This document shows, one piece after another, positions 54,507 to 63,781 of a DNA stretch of 64,000 nucleotides. The stretch is from contig CANJNY010000006.1 of assembly GCA_947475715.1 (NCBI GenBank), positions 16,528-80,527 on the forward strand. The letters are read 5' to 3'. The position numbers were made by a program, and so were the translations under genes. Source of the DNA: Prolixibacteraceae bacterium (lineage in GTDB: Bacteria; Bacteroidota; Bacteroidia; Bacteroidales; Prolixibacteraceae). Within the stretch, counting starts at the first letter, position 1; each line of letters begins with the position of its first letter. Under the pieces are notes generated by a model. It was not told the DNA's origin and did no database searches. It saw nothing but the letters and a program-made list of their open reading frames with translations.

Positions 54507-56546
54507 ATGACTATAAAAGATAACCCATCTTCGTTATATAAAAGTGGAAAGAAATCATTACAAAATTCCCAATCCTTGCGCAAGAGTGGCTCCTTTGAAA
54601 TTGATCAAGCAAATCAGAAAAAATGGGTTTTGTTGGTATTTTCCGTTATTATTCTCACAACAATAGCCATCTATTTTAAAGCATTGAAGTTTGATTTTCT
54701 TATAAGCTGGGACGATGGAGAATATATTCTGGAAAATTCTGCAATAAAAGAGCTTGGATGGGGAAATATTAAACAATTTTTCACCCAGTTTTATGTAAGT
54801 AATTATCAACCTCTGACCATGTTGATGTATGCTGCAGAATATAAGGCGATGGGTAATTCACCATTATTATTCCATTTAAACAGTATCATATTACACATTC
54901 TGAATACCTGTCTTGTATTTCTTTTTATACGGAAGATTTCTCCCAAAAACATTTTTGTAGCACTGATTACAGCCGCTTTTTTTGCTGTTCATCCCATGCA
55001 TATCGAGTCAGTAGCGTGGATTTCGGAACGGAAGGATGTGTTGTATTCCTTCTTTTTCCTGATAGCTCTTATTCAATATACGAATTATCTAAATTCCAAA
55101 AGAGGTAAATATCTCATCTATACTGGTATTTTCTTCGTGTTGTCATGTTTAAGTAAATCGGCTGCCGTAATTCTCCCGTTAGTTTTGGTTCTGCTGGATT
55201 ATTATTTAAACAGAAAATTCGATTGGAAGATGGTACTCAAAAAGATCCCTTTTTTGATCATTTCGGTTATATTTGGAATAGTGGCTATATATTCCCAAAG
55301 AACTGCGCTTCATCCAGAAACTTTCATTTCTGCTCCTGATCATTTTCTTATCATTACCGATGCCTTATCAAATTACCTGACAAAATCGGTTGTGCCTCTG
55401 CACCTCTCTGCAATCTATCCATATCCCAATTTATCGGGGTCATCACTCTCTTTTAGGTATTATTTATCAGTTCTTTTTGTTGGATTGGTTTTATATGGTG
55501 TTTGGTATTCACGCAAGTGGGGTAAAGATGTTATTTTCGGATTTGGATTTTTCATCTTAACCATTATCCTTGTTCTCCAAATCATTGCAGTTGGAAATGC
55601 CACAATGGCCGATCGATATACATACATTCCCTATATTGGACTATTTTTCATTGCCGGAAAACTATATGAATATTCATCTCAAAACCTGAATTTAATTTAT
55701 AAAAGGGGATATTTATTCGCATTAATTATTGGCTTTTTTATATTTACTGTATCAAGCTCTAACAGATTACTCATATGGAAGGATGGTCATTCCTTTTTTA
55801 GAAATGTTTTAGATCAATATCCCGAATGTCCCCTTGCTTACAATAACAGAGGATCGTTTTATTATTACTTATCGAATCAAACTGATTCTTACAGCAATAA
55901 ACAAAGAGAGAAATATGTTGAAAAAGCTATTGAAGATTTTAAAATGGTAGTAAATCTGAATAAGAACTTCAAAGAAATTTATACACGAAAAGCCTATGCT
56001 GAATATTCGGCAAAGAATTATACTGCTGCTATTGAAGACTTCAATCAATCAATTAAACTAAATCCTCAAAATACAGAGGTATATTACAACAGAGGTTTAG
56101 CCTATGCAATGTCTAAAGATTATGCCGCCGCCGTGAAGGACTTTAGCAAATCGATCGAGGCAAATCTGAATTATCAAAAAGCTTCAGTATATTTTAACAG
56201 AGGCTTGGCAAACTACATGTTAAAAGATTATTATGGCGCAATTAACGATTTTACAAAGACGATAGAAGGCGATCCAAAATATAAAGGTGCTAATTTCAGC
56301 AGAGGCTTAGCTTATAATATGATAAAAAACTATGATTTGGCCATTAAAGATTTCAGCAAAGCAATTGAAATTGAACCTTCAAATATTGATGCCTACAAGA
56401 ACCGAAGCGTTTTGAATTTTGTTCTTAAGGATTATAAAAGTGTTCTGTTGGATTACGACAAAATAATTGAGCTAAATTCTAAAGATACGGTAACCATCAA
56501 AAACAGGCAGATTGTAAAATCTTTTTTGGATAGTTCAATGAAATAA
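54507..56546 (+). CDS. TMTC-like membrane protein: GT-C-type domain plus TPR array (paralogue 1)
   Basis: A 679-residue protein. The N-terminal ~400 residues have about ten membrane helices with a first-loop ISWDDGEY motif (acidic pair 69-70), HPMHIESVAWISERKDVLY (162-180), LSCLSKSAAVILPLVL and GNATMADRYTYIPYIGLF. These match the TMTC/DUF1736 GT-C family. The C-terminal ~240 residues hold about six TPR units (YYNRGLAYAMSKDYAAAVKDFSKSIE). The eukaryotic relatives are O-mannosyltransferases using dolichol-phosphate mannose. A glycosyl-transfer role here is inference. It is the first of four tandem paralogues, with 26 bases to the next. Confidence 0.88.
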   Translation: MTIKDNPSSLYKSGKKSLQNSQSLRKSGSFEIDQANQKKWVLLVFSVIILTTIAIYFKALKFDFLISWDDGEYILENSAIKELGWGNIKQFFTQFYVSNYQPLTMLMYAAEYKAMGNSPLLFHLNSIILHILNTCLVFLFIRKISPKNIFVALITAAFFAVHPMHIESVAWISERKDVLYSFFFLIALIQYTNYLNSKRGKYLIYTGIFFVLSCLSKSAAVILPLVLVLLDYYLNRKFDWKMVLKKIPFLIISVIFGIVAIYSQRTALHPETFISAPDHFLIITDALSNYLTKSVVPLHLSAIYPYPNLSGSSLSFRYYLSVLFVGLVLYGVWYSRKWGKDVIFGFGFFILTIILVLQIIAVGNATMADRYTYIPYIGLFFIAGKLYEYSSQNLNLIYKRGYLFALIIGFFIFTVSSSNRLLIWKDGHSFFRNVLDQYPECPLAYNNRGSFYYYLSNQTDSYSNKQREKYVEKAIEDFKMVVNLNKNFKEIYTRKAYAEYSAKNYTAAIEDFNQSIKLNPQNTEVYYNRGLAYAMSKDYAAAVKDFSKSIEANLNYQKASVYFNRGLANYMLKDYYGAINDFTKTIEGDPKYKGANFSRGLAYNMIKNYDLAIKDFSKAIEIEPSNIDAYKNRSVLNFVLKDYKSVLLDYDKIIELNSKDTVTIKNRQIVKSFLDSSMK

Positions 56547-56572
56547 TAAGTAATTCCTTCAAATATTGAGTA

Positions 56573-58564
56573 ATGACATCAAACGAAAGAAGCAAAAAAC
56601 CAAATAATGTACAATCGGGTTCAAAAACCAATTCAGAAAACCTAATAACCCCAAAAAATCTTTGGATCTGGATTGGCTTAGCAGTGATCTTTTTAACAGC
56701 TTTTTTGATTTATTTTAAAGCATTGAAGTTTGACATTCTTTTTTGTTGGGATGATGAGAAATATATCCTGGAAAACATTGATATCCGGAATCTACAATGG
56801 GAAAATATTAAGTCATTTTTCACCAAATTCTATGTTTCAAATTATCAGCCTGTTACAATGTTGATGTATGCGGCAGAATATAAGGTAATGGGTATGTCAT
56901 CCGCTTTATTTCACTTTAATAACATCGTATTGCACCTTGCAAATACATTTTTAGTCTATATTTTTATAAGGAAAATTTCGCCTCAAAATAAGATCGTTGC
57001 GTTAATAACGGCAGCTTTTTTTGCGGTTCATCCGATGCACGTTGAATCTGTGGCCTGGATTTCAGAACGAAAGGATGTTTTATATACCTTTTTCTTTCTT
57101 ATTTCGCTTATTTATTATACCAATTACCTTTTGAACTCAAAGGTTAAACTACTGGTATTTTCAGGTGTTTTTTTTCTACTTTCCTGCTTGAGTAAGTCCG
57201 CTGCGGTTATTCTTCCTTTAGTATTTTTGTTGTTGGATTATTATTTAAACAGGAAGATAGCCTGGAAAATAATATTTGAGAAGATTCCTTTTTTTCTGAT
57301 CTCACTAATATTTGGGTTAGTTGCAATTCATTCCCAGCAAACTGCCCTTAGACCCGAATCCGCAACTTCATTCCCGAACCATATTTTCATTGTTTTGGAT
57401 GCATTTGTGACCTATATTTCAAGAGTATTTGTCCCCGTTAATCTTTCTGCAATTTACCCCTACCCCAATCTGAATGGTGGATCTCTTCCCTTGAGCTATT
57501 TTTTATCTGCATTATTTATTGTGCCAATTTTATATGGTGTTTGGTACTCACGCAAATGGGGAAAGGATACTATTTTTGGTTTTGGTTTTTTTATAATAAC
57601 GATCATCCTGGTCATTCAAATAGTCTCGGTCGGAAATGCGACCATGGCAGATCGTTATACTTACGTACCCTATATAGGGCTGTTTTTTATCGTGGGGAAA
57701 TTTTATGAATTCGTATCCCGGAATAAAAATTTGGTTTATAAAAAATTTCTCCTGGCCACTTTAGTATTTGGTTTTGTCGTATTGGCCGGAATTAGCTCTG
57801 CGCGTGTACCCGCATGGGAGAACGATCTGACACTTTACGGAAATGTTTTAAATCAATACCCCGATTGTGCAGCTGCCTACAATAACAGGGGCTCTTATTA
57901 TTTAATTAATTCAAAGGCTGCTGTGGATAGTACAAGAAGAGAGGAGGATCTTAAGAAGGCGATTAAGGATTTCGATAGAGTCATTGAAATTGACAAGAAC
58001 TTCCCTGAAATCTATACCAATAAAGCGAACTCCGAATATTTGGCAAAAAATTATTCTACGGCGGTTATATACTTTAATAAAGCGATAGCTGAAAATCCTA
58101 AGGATATTGATGTTTACTATACCAGAGGTATCTCGAACTATATGATAAAAAATTACGATGCAGCCATTTACGATTTCAGCAAGTCAATTGAATTAAATCC
58201 AACTAAAGTATCTGCTTATTATAACAGAGGTTTGTCACGCTTCTGGGCAACCGATTATTACAATGCAATTAAAGATTTAAGTATTTCAATTAAAGTTGAC
58301 CCTACGAATAATGACTCCTATAATATTCGGGGTTTGGCATACTATCGGATTAAGGATTATTCTGGTGCTATTAATGATTTCAGTAAAACTATCGAATTAA
58401 ATCCAAATGCATCAACGGGATATTATAATCGTGCCAATGCCAAAGTATTTCTAAAGGATTATAAGGGTGCACTGGCAGATTACGATTCCGCAATCAAAAT
58501 AAATCCGAAAGATCCGGCAACCATTTCAAACCGGCAAATTGTTAAGTCTATTTTAGATAAATAA
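56573..58564 (+). CDS. TMTC-like membrane protein: GT-C-type domain plus TPR array (paralogue 2)
   Basis: A 663-residue paralogue with the same architecture: acidic pair 60-61 in CWDDEKYI, the HPMHVESVAWISERKDVLY block, a DRYTYVPYIG loop and C-terminal TPR units such as AYYNRGLSRFWATDYYNAIKDL and GYYNRANAKVFLKDYKGAL. It differs from paralogue 1 mainly in the cytosolic N-terminal ~28 residues and in the TPR face. It starts 26 bases after paralogue 1 and ends 10 bases before paralogue 3, so the four are one transcription unit. The paralogue-specific TPRs could select different acceptor proteins. Confidence 0.88.
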   Translation: MTSNERSKKPNNVQSGSKTNSENLITPKNLWIWIGLAVIFLTAFLIYFKALKFDILFCWDDEKYILENIDIRNLQWENIKSFFTKFYVSNYQPVTMLMYAAEYKVMGMSSALFHFNNIVLHLANTFLVYIFIRKISPQNKIVALITAAFFAVHPMHVESVAWISERKDVLYTFFFLISLIYYTNYLLNSKVKLLVFSGVFFLLSCLSKSAAVILPLVFLLLDYYLNRKIAWKIIFEKIPFFLISLIFGLVAIHSQQTALRPESATSFPNHIFIVLDAFVTYISRVFVPVNLSAIYPYPNLNGGSLPLSYFLSALFIVPILYGVWYSRKWGKDTIFGFGFFIITIILVIQIVSVGNATMADRYTYVPYIGLFFIVGKFYEFVSRNKNLVYKKFLLATLVFGFVVLAGISSARVPAWENDLTLYGNVLNQYPDCAAAYNNRGSYYLINSKAAVDSTRREEDLKKAIKDFDRVIEIDKNFPEIYTNKANSEYLAKNYSTAVIYFNKAIAENPKDIDVYYTRGISNYMIKNYDAAIYDFSKSIELNPTKVSAYYNRGLSRFWATDYYNAIKDLSISIKVDPTNNDSYNIRGLAYYRIKDYSGAINDFSKTIELNPNASTGYYNRANAKVFLKDYKGALADYDSAIKINPKDPATISNRQIVKSILDK

Positions 58565-58574
58565 TTCATTACGT

Positions 58575-60572
58575 GTGAAATCAAAGAAAACTAATGCAAA
58601 ACTGACTATCGATACAAAACAAAATCGGCTGTCAGAATCGTTAAAATTCACTACTGACAAATGGGCTTGGTTCATTCTTTCAGCAATTTTATTTACCACG
58701 ATTTTGATTTATTTAAAAGTATTAAAATTTGATTTACTTTTCACATGGGATGACTGTGCTTATATAACAGAAAATAATGACATCAAGGATTTGAAATGGG
58801 GGAATATTCAATCTTTCTTTACGAAATTCTATGTGTGGAATTATCATCCACTTACAATGATAACGTATGCTTTGGAATATAAGATTATGGGGAATTCGGC
58901 TTCATTTTTCCATTTTAACAACCTCCTGATACACATCGCTAATACCATTCTGGTTTTTATATTTATACGAAAGATTTCAGCCCAGGATAATACAATAGCC
59001 TTAATTACTGCTGCTTTTTTTGCAGTGCATCCAATGCATGTGGAATCGGTGGCATGGATTTCTGAGCGAAAGGATGTTTTGTATTCATTTTTCTTTCTCC
59101 TTTCACTTATTGCATATATCAATTACATTAGAAATCAGAAGCTTAAGTTCCTGATATTTTCCGGTATATTCTTTATGTTTTCATGTTTGAGTAAGTCGGC
59201 ATCAGTTATTACCCCTTTAGTAATGATGTTGATTGATTATTATTTAAACAGAAAATGGGATTGGAAAATTGTGTTCGAGAAGATTCCTTTTTTGATAATT
59301 TCTCTTATTTTTGGTATAGTGGCAATATATTCACAAAAAACGGCACTTCGTCCTGAAACTGCAATTTCATTCACCAATCATCTCTTCGTGGTTATCGATT
59401 CATTTGTAACCTATATTTTAAAAGCATTTGTTCCCATTCATCAATCGGCAATTTATCCATACCCTAATTTAAACTTATCGCTCCCCTTCAGTTATTATTT
59501 ATCGGGCATATTTTTGGGACTTATCATATCTGCTGTTTGGTATTCGCGCAGATGGGGAAAGGATATTATTTTTGGATTTGGATTTTTCATTTTAACAATA
59601 GTTTTAGTCCTTCAAATTGTTTCTGTTGGAAACGCAACTATGGCAGATCGTTACACCTACATTCCGTATATCGGACTATTTTTTATTGGGGGAAAACTTT
59701 ATTCGTATATAAGCACTAAAACGAATTTAGTTTATAAAAACCTGTCGTTACTCGTATTTATAATTGGCTTTATTTCTTTTATATCAATCAGTAGTGGAAG
59801 GATATCAGTATGGAAATCAGACCTGACACTTTTTGGAAATGTATTGGATCAATATCCTGATTGCAGCATTGCATATTTCAACAGAGCTGCATATTACCTG
59901 GATAGCCCCGTTACTGCCACAGATTCTGTCAAAAGAACTTTAAATATTAATAATGCGATTAAAGATTATACAAGAGTAATTGACCTTAATAAGCACTACA
60001 GAAGAATTTATTCTGGCAGAGCTAAGGCAGAATATTTAGCTAAGGATTATTTGGCTGCAGTAAAGGACTATAACAGTGCCCTTAGTGAAGATCCCGGAAA
60101 TGTAAAGTGCTATTTTCCAAGAGGAGTCTCAAACTATATGATAAAAGATTATGTTGCAGCAATAAATGATTTTAGCAAAACCCTTCAGGCGGATTCGACG
60201 AATAAAGAGGTGTATCTAAACCGGGCTCTGGCATACTACATGTCAAAAGATTATACCGCTGCCGTTCATGATCTTAGCCAATATATCAGCCTAAATCCCA
60301 ATGCCGCAGATGGATATTTTAATCGGGCAAATGCTGAAATGCAGCTGCAAAATTATGATTCATCTTTAAAGGATTATGATAAAGCAATTATATTAGATCC
60401 TTCTTATCTTGAAGCCTACCAAAATAGAAGCATCTTAAAATTCAAGCTTCAGGATTATACGGGAACCATTTTAGATTATGATCAAATAATCGAGCTTAAT
60501 CCGGGTGATTCCCTTACCGTTAAAAACAGACTCATTATTAAATCGTTTTTAGCAAATTTAAAAACCAGGTAA
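58575..60572 (+). CDS. TMTC-like membrane protein: GT-C-type domain plus TPR array (paralogue 3)
   Basis: A 665-residue paralogue starting at GTG 58575, the only reasonable start and 10 bases after paralogue 2. It keeps the acidic pair 59-60 (FTWDDCAYI), HPMHVESVAWISERKDVLY and GNATMADRYTYIPYIG. Small departures include YNYHPLTMITYALEY-type changes (W-N-Y-H instead of S-N-Y-Q) and SKSASVITPLVM. The TPR part contains INDFSKTLQADSTNKEVYL, nearly shared with paralogue 4. The stop is followed by a 74-base gap to paralogue 4. Confidence 0.88.
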   Translation: MKSKKTNAKLTIDTKQNRLSESLKFTTDKWAWFILSAILFTTILIYLKVLKFDLLFTWDDCAYITENNDIKDLKWGNIQSFFTKFYVWNYHPLTMITYALEYKIMGNSASFFHFNNLLIHIANTILVFIFIRKISAQDNTIALITAAFFAVHPMHVESVAWISERKDVLYSFFFLLSLIAYINYIRNQKLKFLIFSGIFFMFSCLSKSASVITPLVMMLIDYYLNRKWDWKIVFEKIPFLIISLIFGIVAIYSQKTALRPETAISFTNHLFVVIDSFVTYILKAFVPIHQSAIYPYPNLNLSLPFSYYLSGIFLGLIISAVWYSRRWGKDIIFGFGFFILTIVLVLQIVSVGNATMADRYTYIPYIGLFFIGGKLYSYISTKTNLVYKNLSLLVFIIGFISFISISSGRISVWKSDLTLFGNVLDQYPDCSIAYFNRAAYYLDSPVTATDSVKRTLNINNAIKDYTRVIDLNKHYRRIYSGRAKAEYLAKDYLAAVKDYNSALSEDPGNVKCYFPRGVSNYMIKDYVAAINDFSKTLQADSTNKEVYLNRALAYYMSKDYTAAVHDLSQYISLNPNAADGYFNRANAEMQLQNYDSSLKDYDKAIILDPSYLEAYQNRSILKFKLQDYTGTILDYDQIIELNPGDSLTVKNRLIIKSFLANLKTR

Positions 60573-60646
60573 GATCGTTTATTAAAGACAAGATATAAAT
60601 TCCATTAAATCTAACCCGCAGTAACATCAAAGATGCATTCAAAAAG

Positions 60647-62650
60647 ATGAATCAAAAGATATCAAAGAATAAAGATCAAAATATGAGAACTCAGAATTCG
60701 TGGCAAAAAAATAGATTGCCACTATTAAAAAGCAATCGGGATAATTGGATTTGGATAGCTTTAGCGGTACTCTTTTTAACAACGTTTTTGATTTATTTTA
60801 AGGCACTTAAATTTGATTTTCTTTCCTGGGATGACGATAAATATATAACCCAAAATCCTGCGATTAAAGATTTTAAATGGGAAAATATTAAACTATTCTT
60901 TACTGATTTTTATAACTGGAATTATCAACCGCTTACCATGCTGACCTATGCCGCCGAATATAAAGTCATGGGAAACTCAGCCTCAATTTTCCACTTAAAT
61001 AACATTTTACTGCACCTTGCTAATTCATTCTTAGTCTTTGTTTTGATACGTAAAATTTCTCCTAAAAATCTTATTACGGCTTTGATTACAGCCGCTTTTT
61101 TTGCGGTTCATCCGATGCATGTTGAATCTGTAGCCTGGATTTCCGAACGAAAGGATGTTTTATATGCCTTTTTCTTCCTCCTCTCGCTTATTCAATATGC
61201 TAATTATCTTAATTCCGGCAAGCTTAAATCATTAATATACTCCGGCATCTTCTTTTTGCTCTCCTGTTTAAGCAAGTCGGCTGCAGTTATCCTTCCGTTG
61301 GTAATGGTTCTGCTGGATTATTATTTAAACAGAAAATTCGATTGGAAAATGGCACTCGAAAAGATCCCCTTTTTGATCATTTCGGTTATAGTTGGAATAG
61401 TCGCTTTATATTCTCAAAAATCTGCAATTCGTCCTGAATTCACAATCTCTGTTCTTCATCATTTTTTTATTGTTGTAGATGCTTTTGCAACATACATTAC
61501 AAGGGTCTTTATCCCCATCCATCTTTGTGCAATTTACCCATACCCTAATTTAGCCGGATCATCTCTTCCGTTGAGCTATTATTTATCCGGAATCTTTGTA
61601 GGCTTCATTTTATATTTTGTTTGGTATTCGCGCAGATGGGGTAAAGATGCGGTTTTCGGGTTTGGGTTTTTTATCGTCACAATCATCCTGGTTCTTCAGA
61701 TTATCGCTGTAGGAAATGCCACAATGGCAGATCGTTATACCTACATTCCATATATTGGGATATTTTTCATTATCGGAAAGGTGTATGAATATTTATCTGC
61801 TTTTGCAGATATTTATAAAAAATCATTCCTATTTTTTATTGTCATATGCTTTTTAATGTTTACAAAAGTAAGTGCGTCCCGGCTAAACTTCTGGGAAAAT
61901 GACGACTCTTTTTATGGGAATATTTTGGATCAATATCCTGATTGCACAATTGCCTTGAACAACAGGGGCTGTTGCTACTATAATAGCTATTTAACCTCAG
62001 TTGATCATAAGACACAAATGATTTATCTTAACAAAGCGATTAGCGATTTTACAAGGGTCATTAAAATTAATAATAACTACAGTGATATCTATCCCAAAAT
62101 AGCTAATGCCGAATTTATGGCGAAAGATTATGCTTCCGCGATTAAAGACTTTACAATATCCATTCAGAAAGATCCCCAAAATAGTGATTGGTATTTTACA
62201 AGAGGCTTGGCCCATTGCTATGTAAATAATCACTTGAATGCCATCAAGGATTTCACCAAATCAATTGAGTTAAATCCACAAAAAGTATCTGCCTATTTTA
62301 ACCGTGGGCTAACCAATTTTATGGCAAAAGATTATTCCGCAGCAATAAACGATTTTAGCAAAACACTACAGGTGGATCCGACAAATAAAGAGGTGTATCT
62401 TAACCGGGGTTTGGCATACTATATGTCAGAAGATTATTTTACAGCTATGAATGATTTTAATAAGACAATAGAATTAAATCCCCAGGATTCTCAGGGGTAT
62501 TTTAACCGGGCTAATTACAAAGTATACCTAAAAGATTACAAAGACGCTATAGCTGATTACGACAAAACAATCGAATTAAATCCCAAAGATGAGGCGGCCA
62601 TTAAAAACAGGGAGATTGTAAAAACACTATTGGAGAAGGCAATAAAATAA
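60647..62650 (+). CDS. TMTC-like membrane protein: GT-C-type domain plus TPR array (paralogue 4)
   Basis: A 667-residue paralogue with the acidic pair 62-63 in LSWDDDKYI, HPMHVESVAWISERKDVLY, GNATMADRYTYIPYIG and about six TPR units. Its membrane half is locally almost identical in DNA to paralogue 1 (43 identical bases, 61305-61347 against 55186-55228). One TPR unit matches paralogue 3 at 29 of 33 residues, so it looks mosaic. It is the last gene of the array. No obvious terminator follows. Confidence 0.88.
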   Translation: MNQKISKNKDQNMRTQNSWQKNRLPLLKSNRDNWIWIALAVLFLTTFLIYFKALKFDFLSWDDDKYITQNPAIKDFKWENIKLFFTDFYNWNYQPLTMLTYAAEYKVMGNSASIFHLNNILLHLANSFLVFVLIRKISPKNLITALITAAFFAVHPMHVESVAWISERKDVLYAFFFLLSLIQYANYLNSGKLKSLIYSGIFFLLSCLSKSAAVILPLVMVLLDYYLNRKFDWKMALEKIPFLIISVIVGIVALYSQKSAIRPEFTISVLHHFFIVVDAFATYITRVFIPIHLCAIYPYPNLAGSSLPLSYYLSGIFVGFILYFVWYSRRWGKDAVFGFGFFIVTIILVLQIIAVGNATMADRYTYIPYIGIFFIIGKVYEYLSAFADIYKKSFLFFIVICFLMFTKVSASRLNFWENDDSFYGNILDQYPDCTIALNNRGCCYYNSYLTSVDHKTQMIYLNKAISDFTRVIKINNNYSDIYPKIANAEFMAKDYASAIKDFTISIQKDPQNSDWYFTRGLAHCYVNNHLNAIKDFTKSIELNPQKVSAYFNRGLTNFMAKDYSAAINDFSKTLQVDPTNKEVYLNRGLAYYMSEDYFTAMNDFNKTIELNPQDSQGYFNRANYKVYLKDYKDAIADYDKTIELNPKDEAAIKNREIVKTLLEKAIK

Positions 62651-62983
62651 GCAGGAAATAGGAGAAGTAAATAATTGCTTACTCGATTTGCCTGGAAACT
62701 GCCGAAATTCTCCGGTCAAAAATCTAAAATCAGAGTAACCTAAAGTACGCGAAGTTTTTTTTATGATTTTGACTTTAAACAATTAATTATTGTGTAGATT
62801 TATCCACTAATCTAACTTAGCATAAAATTTTAATCGAAATTATTCTTAATGCCAGAGATCCTTGTTTTATAATAATAATTGCAAGTTTAATATTCAGTTG
62901 ATTATCCTTTAATTATTGGAAAAGCCAGACTAAAATTTAATCACAGGATAACCTTAAAGGTTAATAAAACCGGTTAATTATCA
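62651..62983 (+). other. Intergenic region before the transketolase genes
   Basis: These 333 bases follow the TMTC-like array and precede the split transketolase on the same strand. They are AT-rich. I see no gene, clear terminator or promoter box, only short A/T runs. Confidence 0.4.
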
Positions 62984-63781
62984 ATGAATAGAATAAATCA
63001 GATTCAACGAAAAATTAAATTGCAATTGCTCGATTTGCATTACCGTTCAAATGCAGGCCATATTGGTAGCACCCTTAGCTGTATTGATATTTTAATTTCT
63101 GTGTTACTATTTCAAAAACAAAATGGCGACACATTTATTTTATCCAAAGGACATGCCGCATTAGGCTTGTATTGCTGCTTAAAAGAGACGGGGGAAATTT
63201 CAGATGAGCAATTTAAAACGATCTACTGCGATAATACTATTTTCCCTGCTCATCCTGCACCTGGCAGCATAAAGGGAATCCCTTTTGCTACCGGCTCTCT
63301 GGGGCATGGATTTCCCTTAGCTGCAGGCGTAGCAAAAGCAAATAAATTCAACAAGGATGATTCCTGGGTTTATGTCTTGCTTTCTGATGGTGACACAAAC
63401 GAAGGCACCACATGGGAAACCGCCCATTTTGCTGTCAAGCATATGCTTAATAATCTGATCGTAATTATTGATAAGAATAAAATTCAGGGATTTGACTACT
63501 CACACGATGTACTTAGTGATACGGCAAGACACGAAGTTTGGTCATTAATAGGATTTGATGTAGCAGAAATTCCAGATGGGCATGATATCAGACAGATTAA
63601 TGAGGCAATAAAAACATTTAAAGAATCTACCTCCTCCAGACCCAAATTGCTGATAGCAAATACAATAAAGGGGAAGGGGGTTTCATTTATGGAGAATACC
63701 ATTGACTGGCATTATTGGCCAATGAACCAAGCCCAATATAACCAGGCTCGGGATGAAATAAAAAGTCAATACAATGCGTAG
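62984..63781 (+). CDS. Transketolase, N-terminal (TPP-binding) subunit
   Basis: A 265-residue protein covering the first domain of transketolase: LDLHYRSNAGHIGSTLSCIDILISVL, LSKGHAALGLY, FATGSLGHGFPLAAGVA and the thiamine-diphosphate/Mg motif LLSDGDTNEGTTWETA followed by NNLIVIIDKNKIQG. Full-length transketolases are about 620-670 residues; here the enzyme is split in two genes. The C-terminal subunit begins 8 bases before this gene's stop. Split forms often serve sugar or surface-polysaccharide biosynthesis rather than the pentose pathway, but that is inference here. Confidence 0.93.
   Translation: MNRINQIQRKIKLQLLDLHYRSNAGHIGSTLSCIDILISVLLFQKQNGDTFILSKGHAALGLYCCLKETGEISDEQFKTIYCDNTIFPAHPAPGSIKGIPFATGSLGHGFPLAAGVAKANKFNKDDSWVYVLLSDGDTNEGTTWETAHFAVKHMLNNLIVIIDKNKIQGFDYSHDVLSDTARHEVWSLIGFDVAEIPDGHDIRQINEAIKTFKESTSSRPKLLIANTIKGKGVSFMENTIDWHYWPMNQAQYNQARDEIKSQYNA

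Noticed and set aside
54507..62650. Repeated DNA considered as a CRISPR or satellite array
   Set aside because: The repetition comes from 34-residue TPR codons and whole-gene paralogy; there are no short identical repeats with unique spacers.
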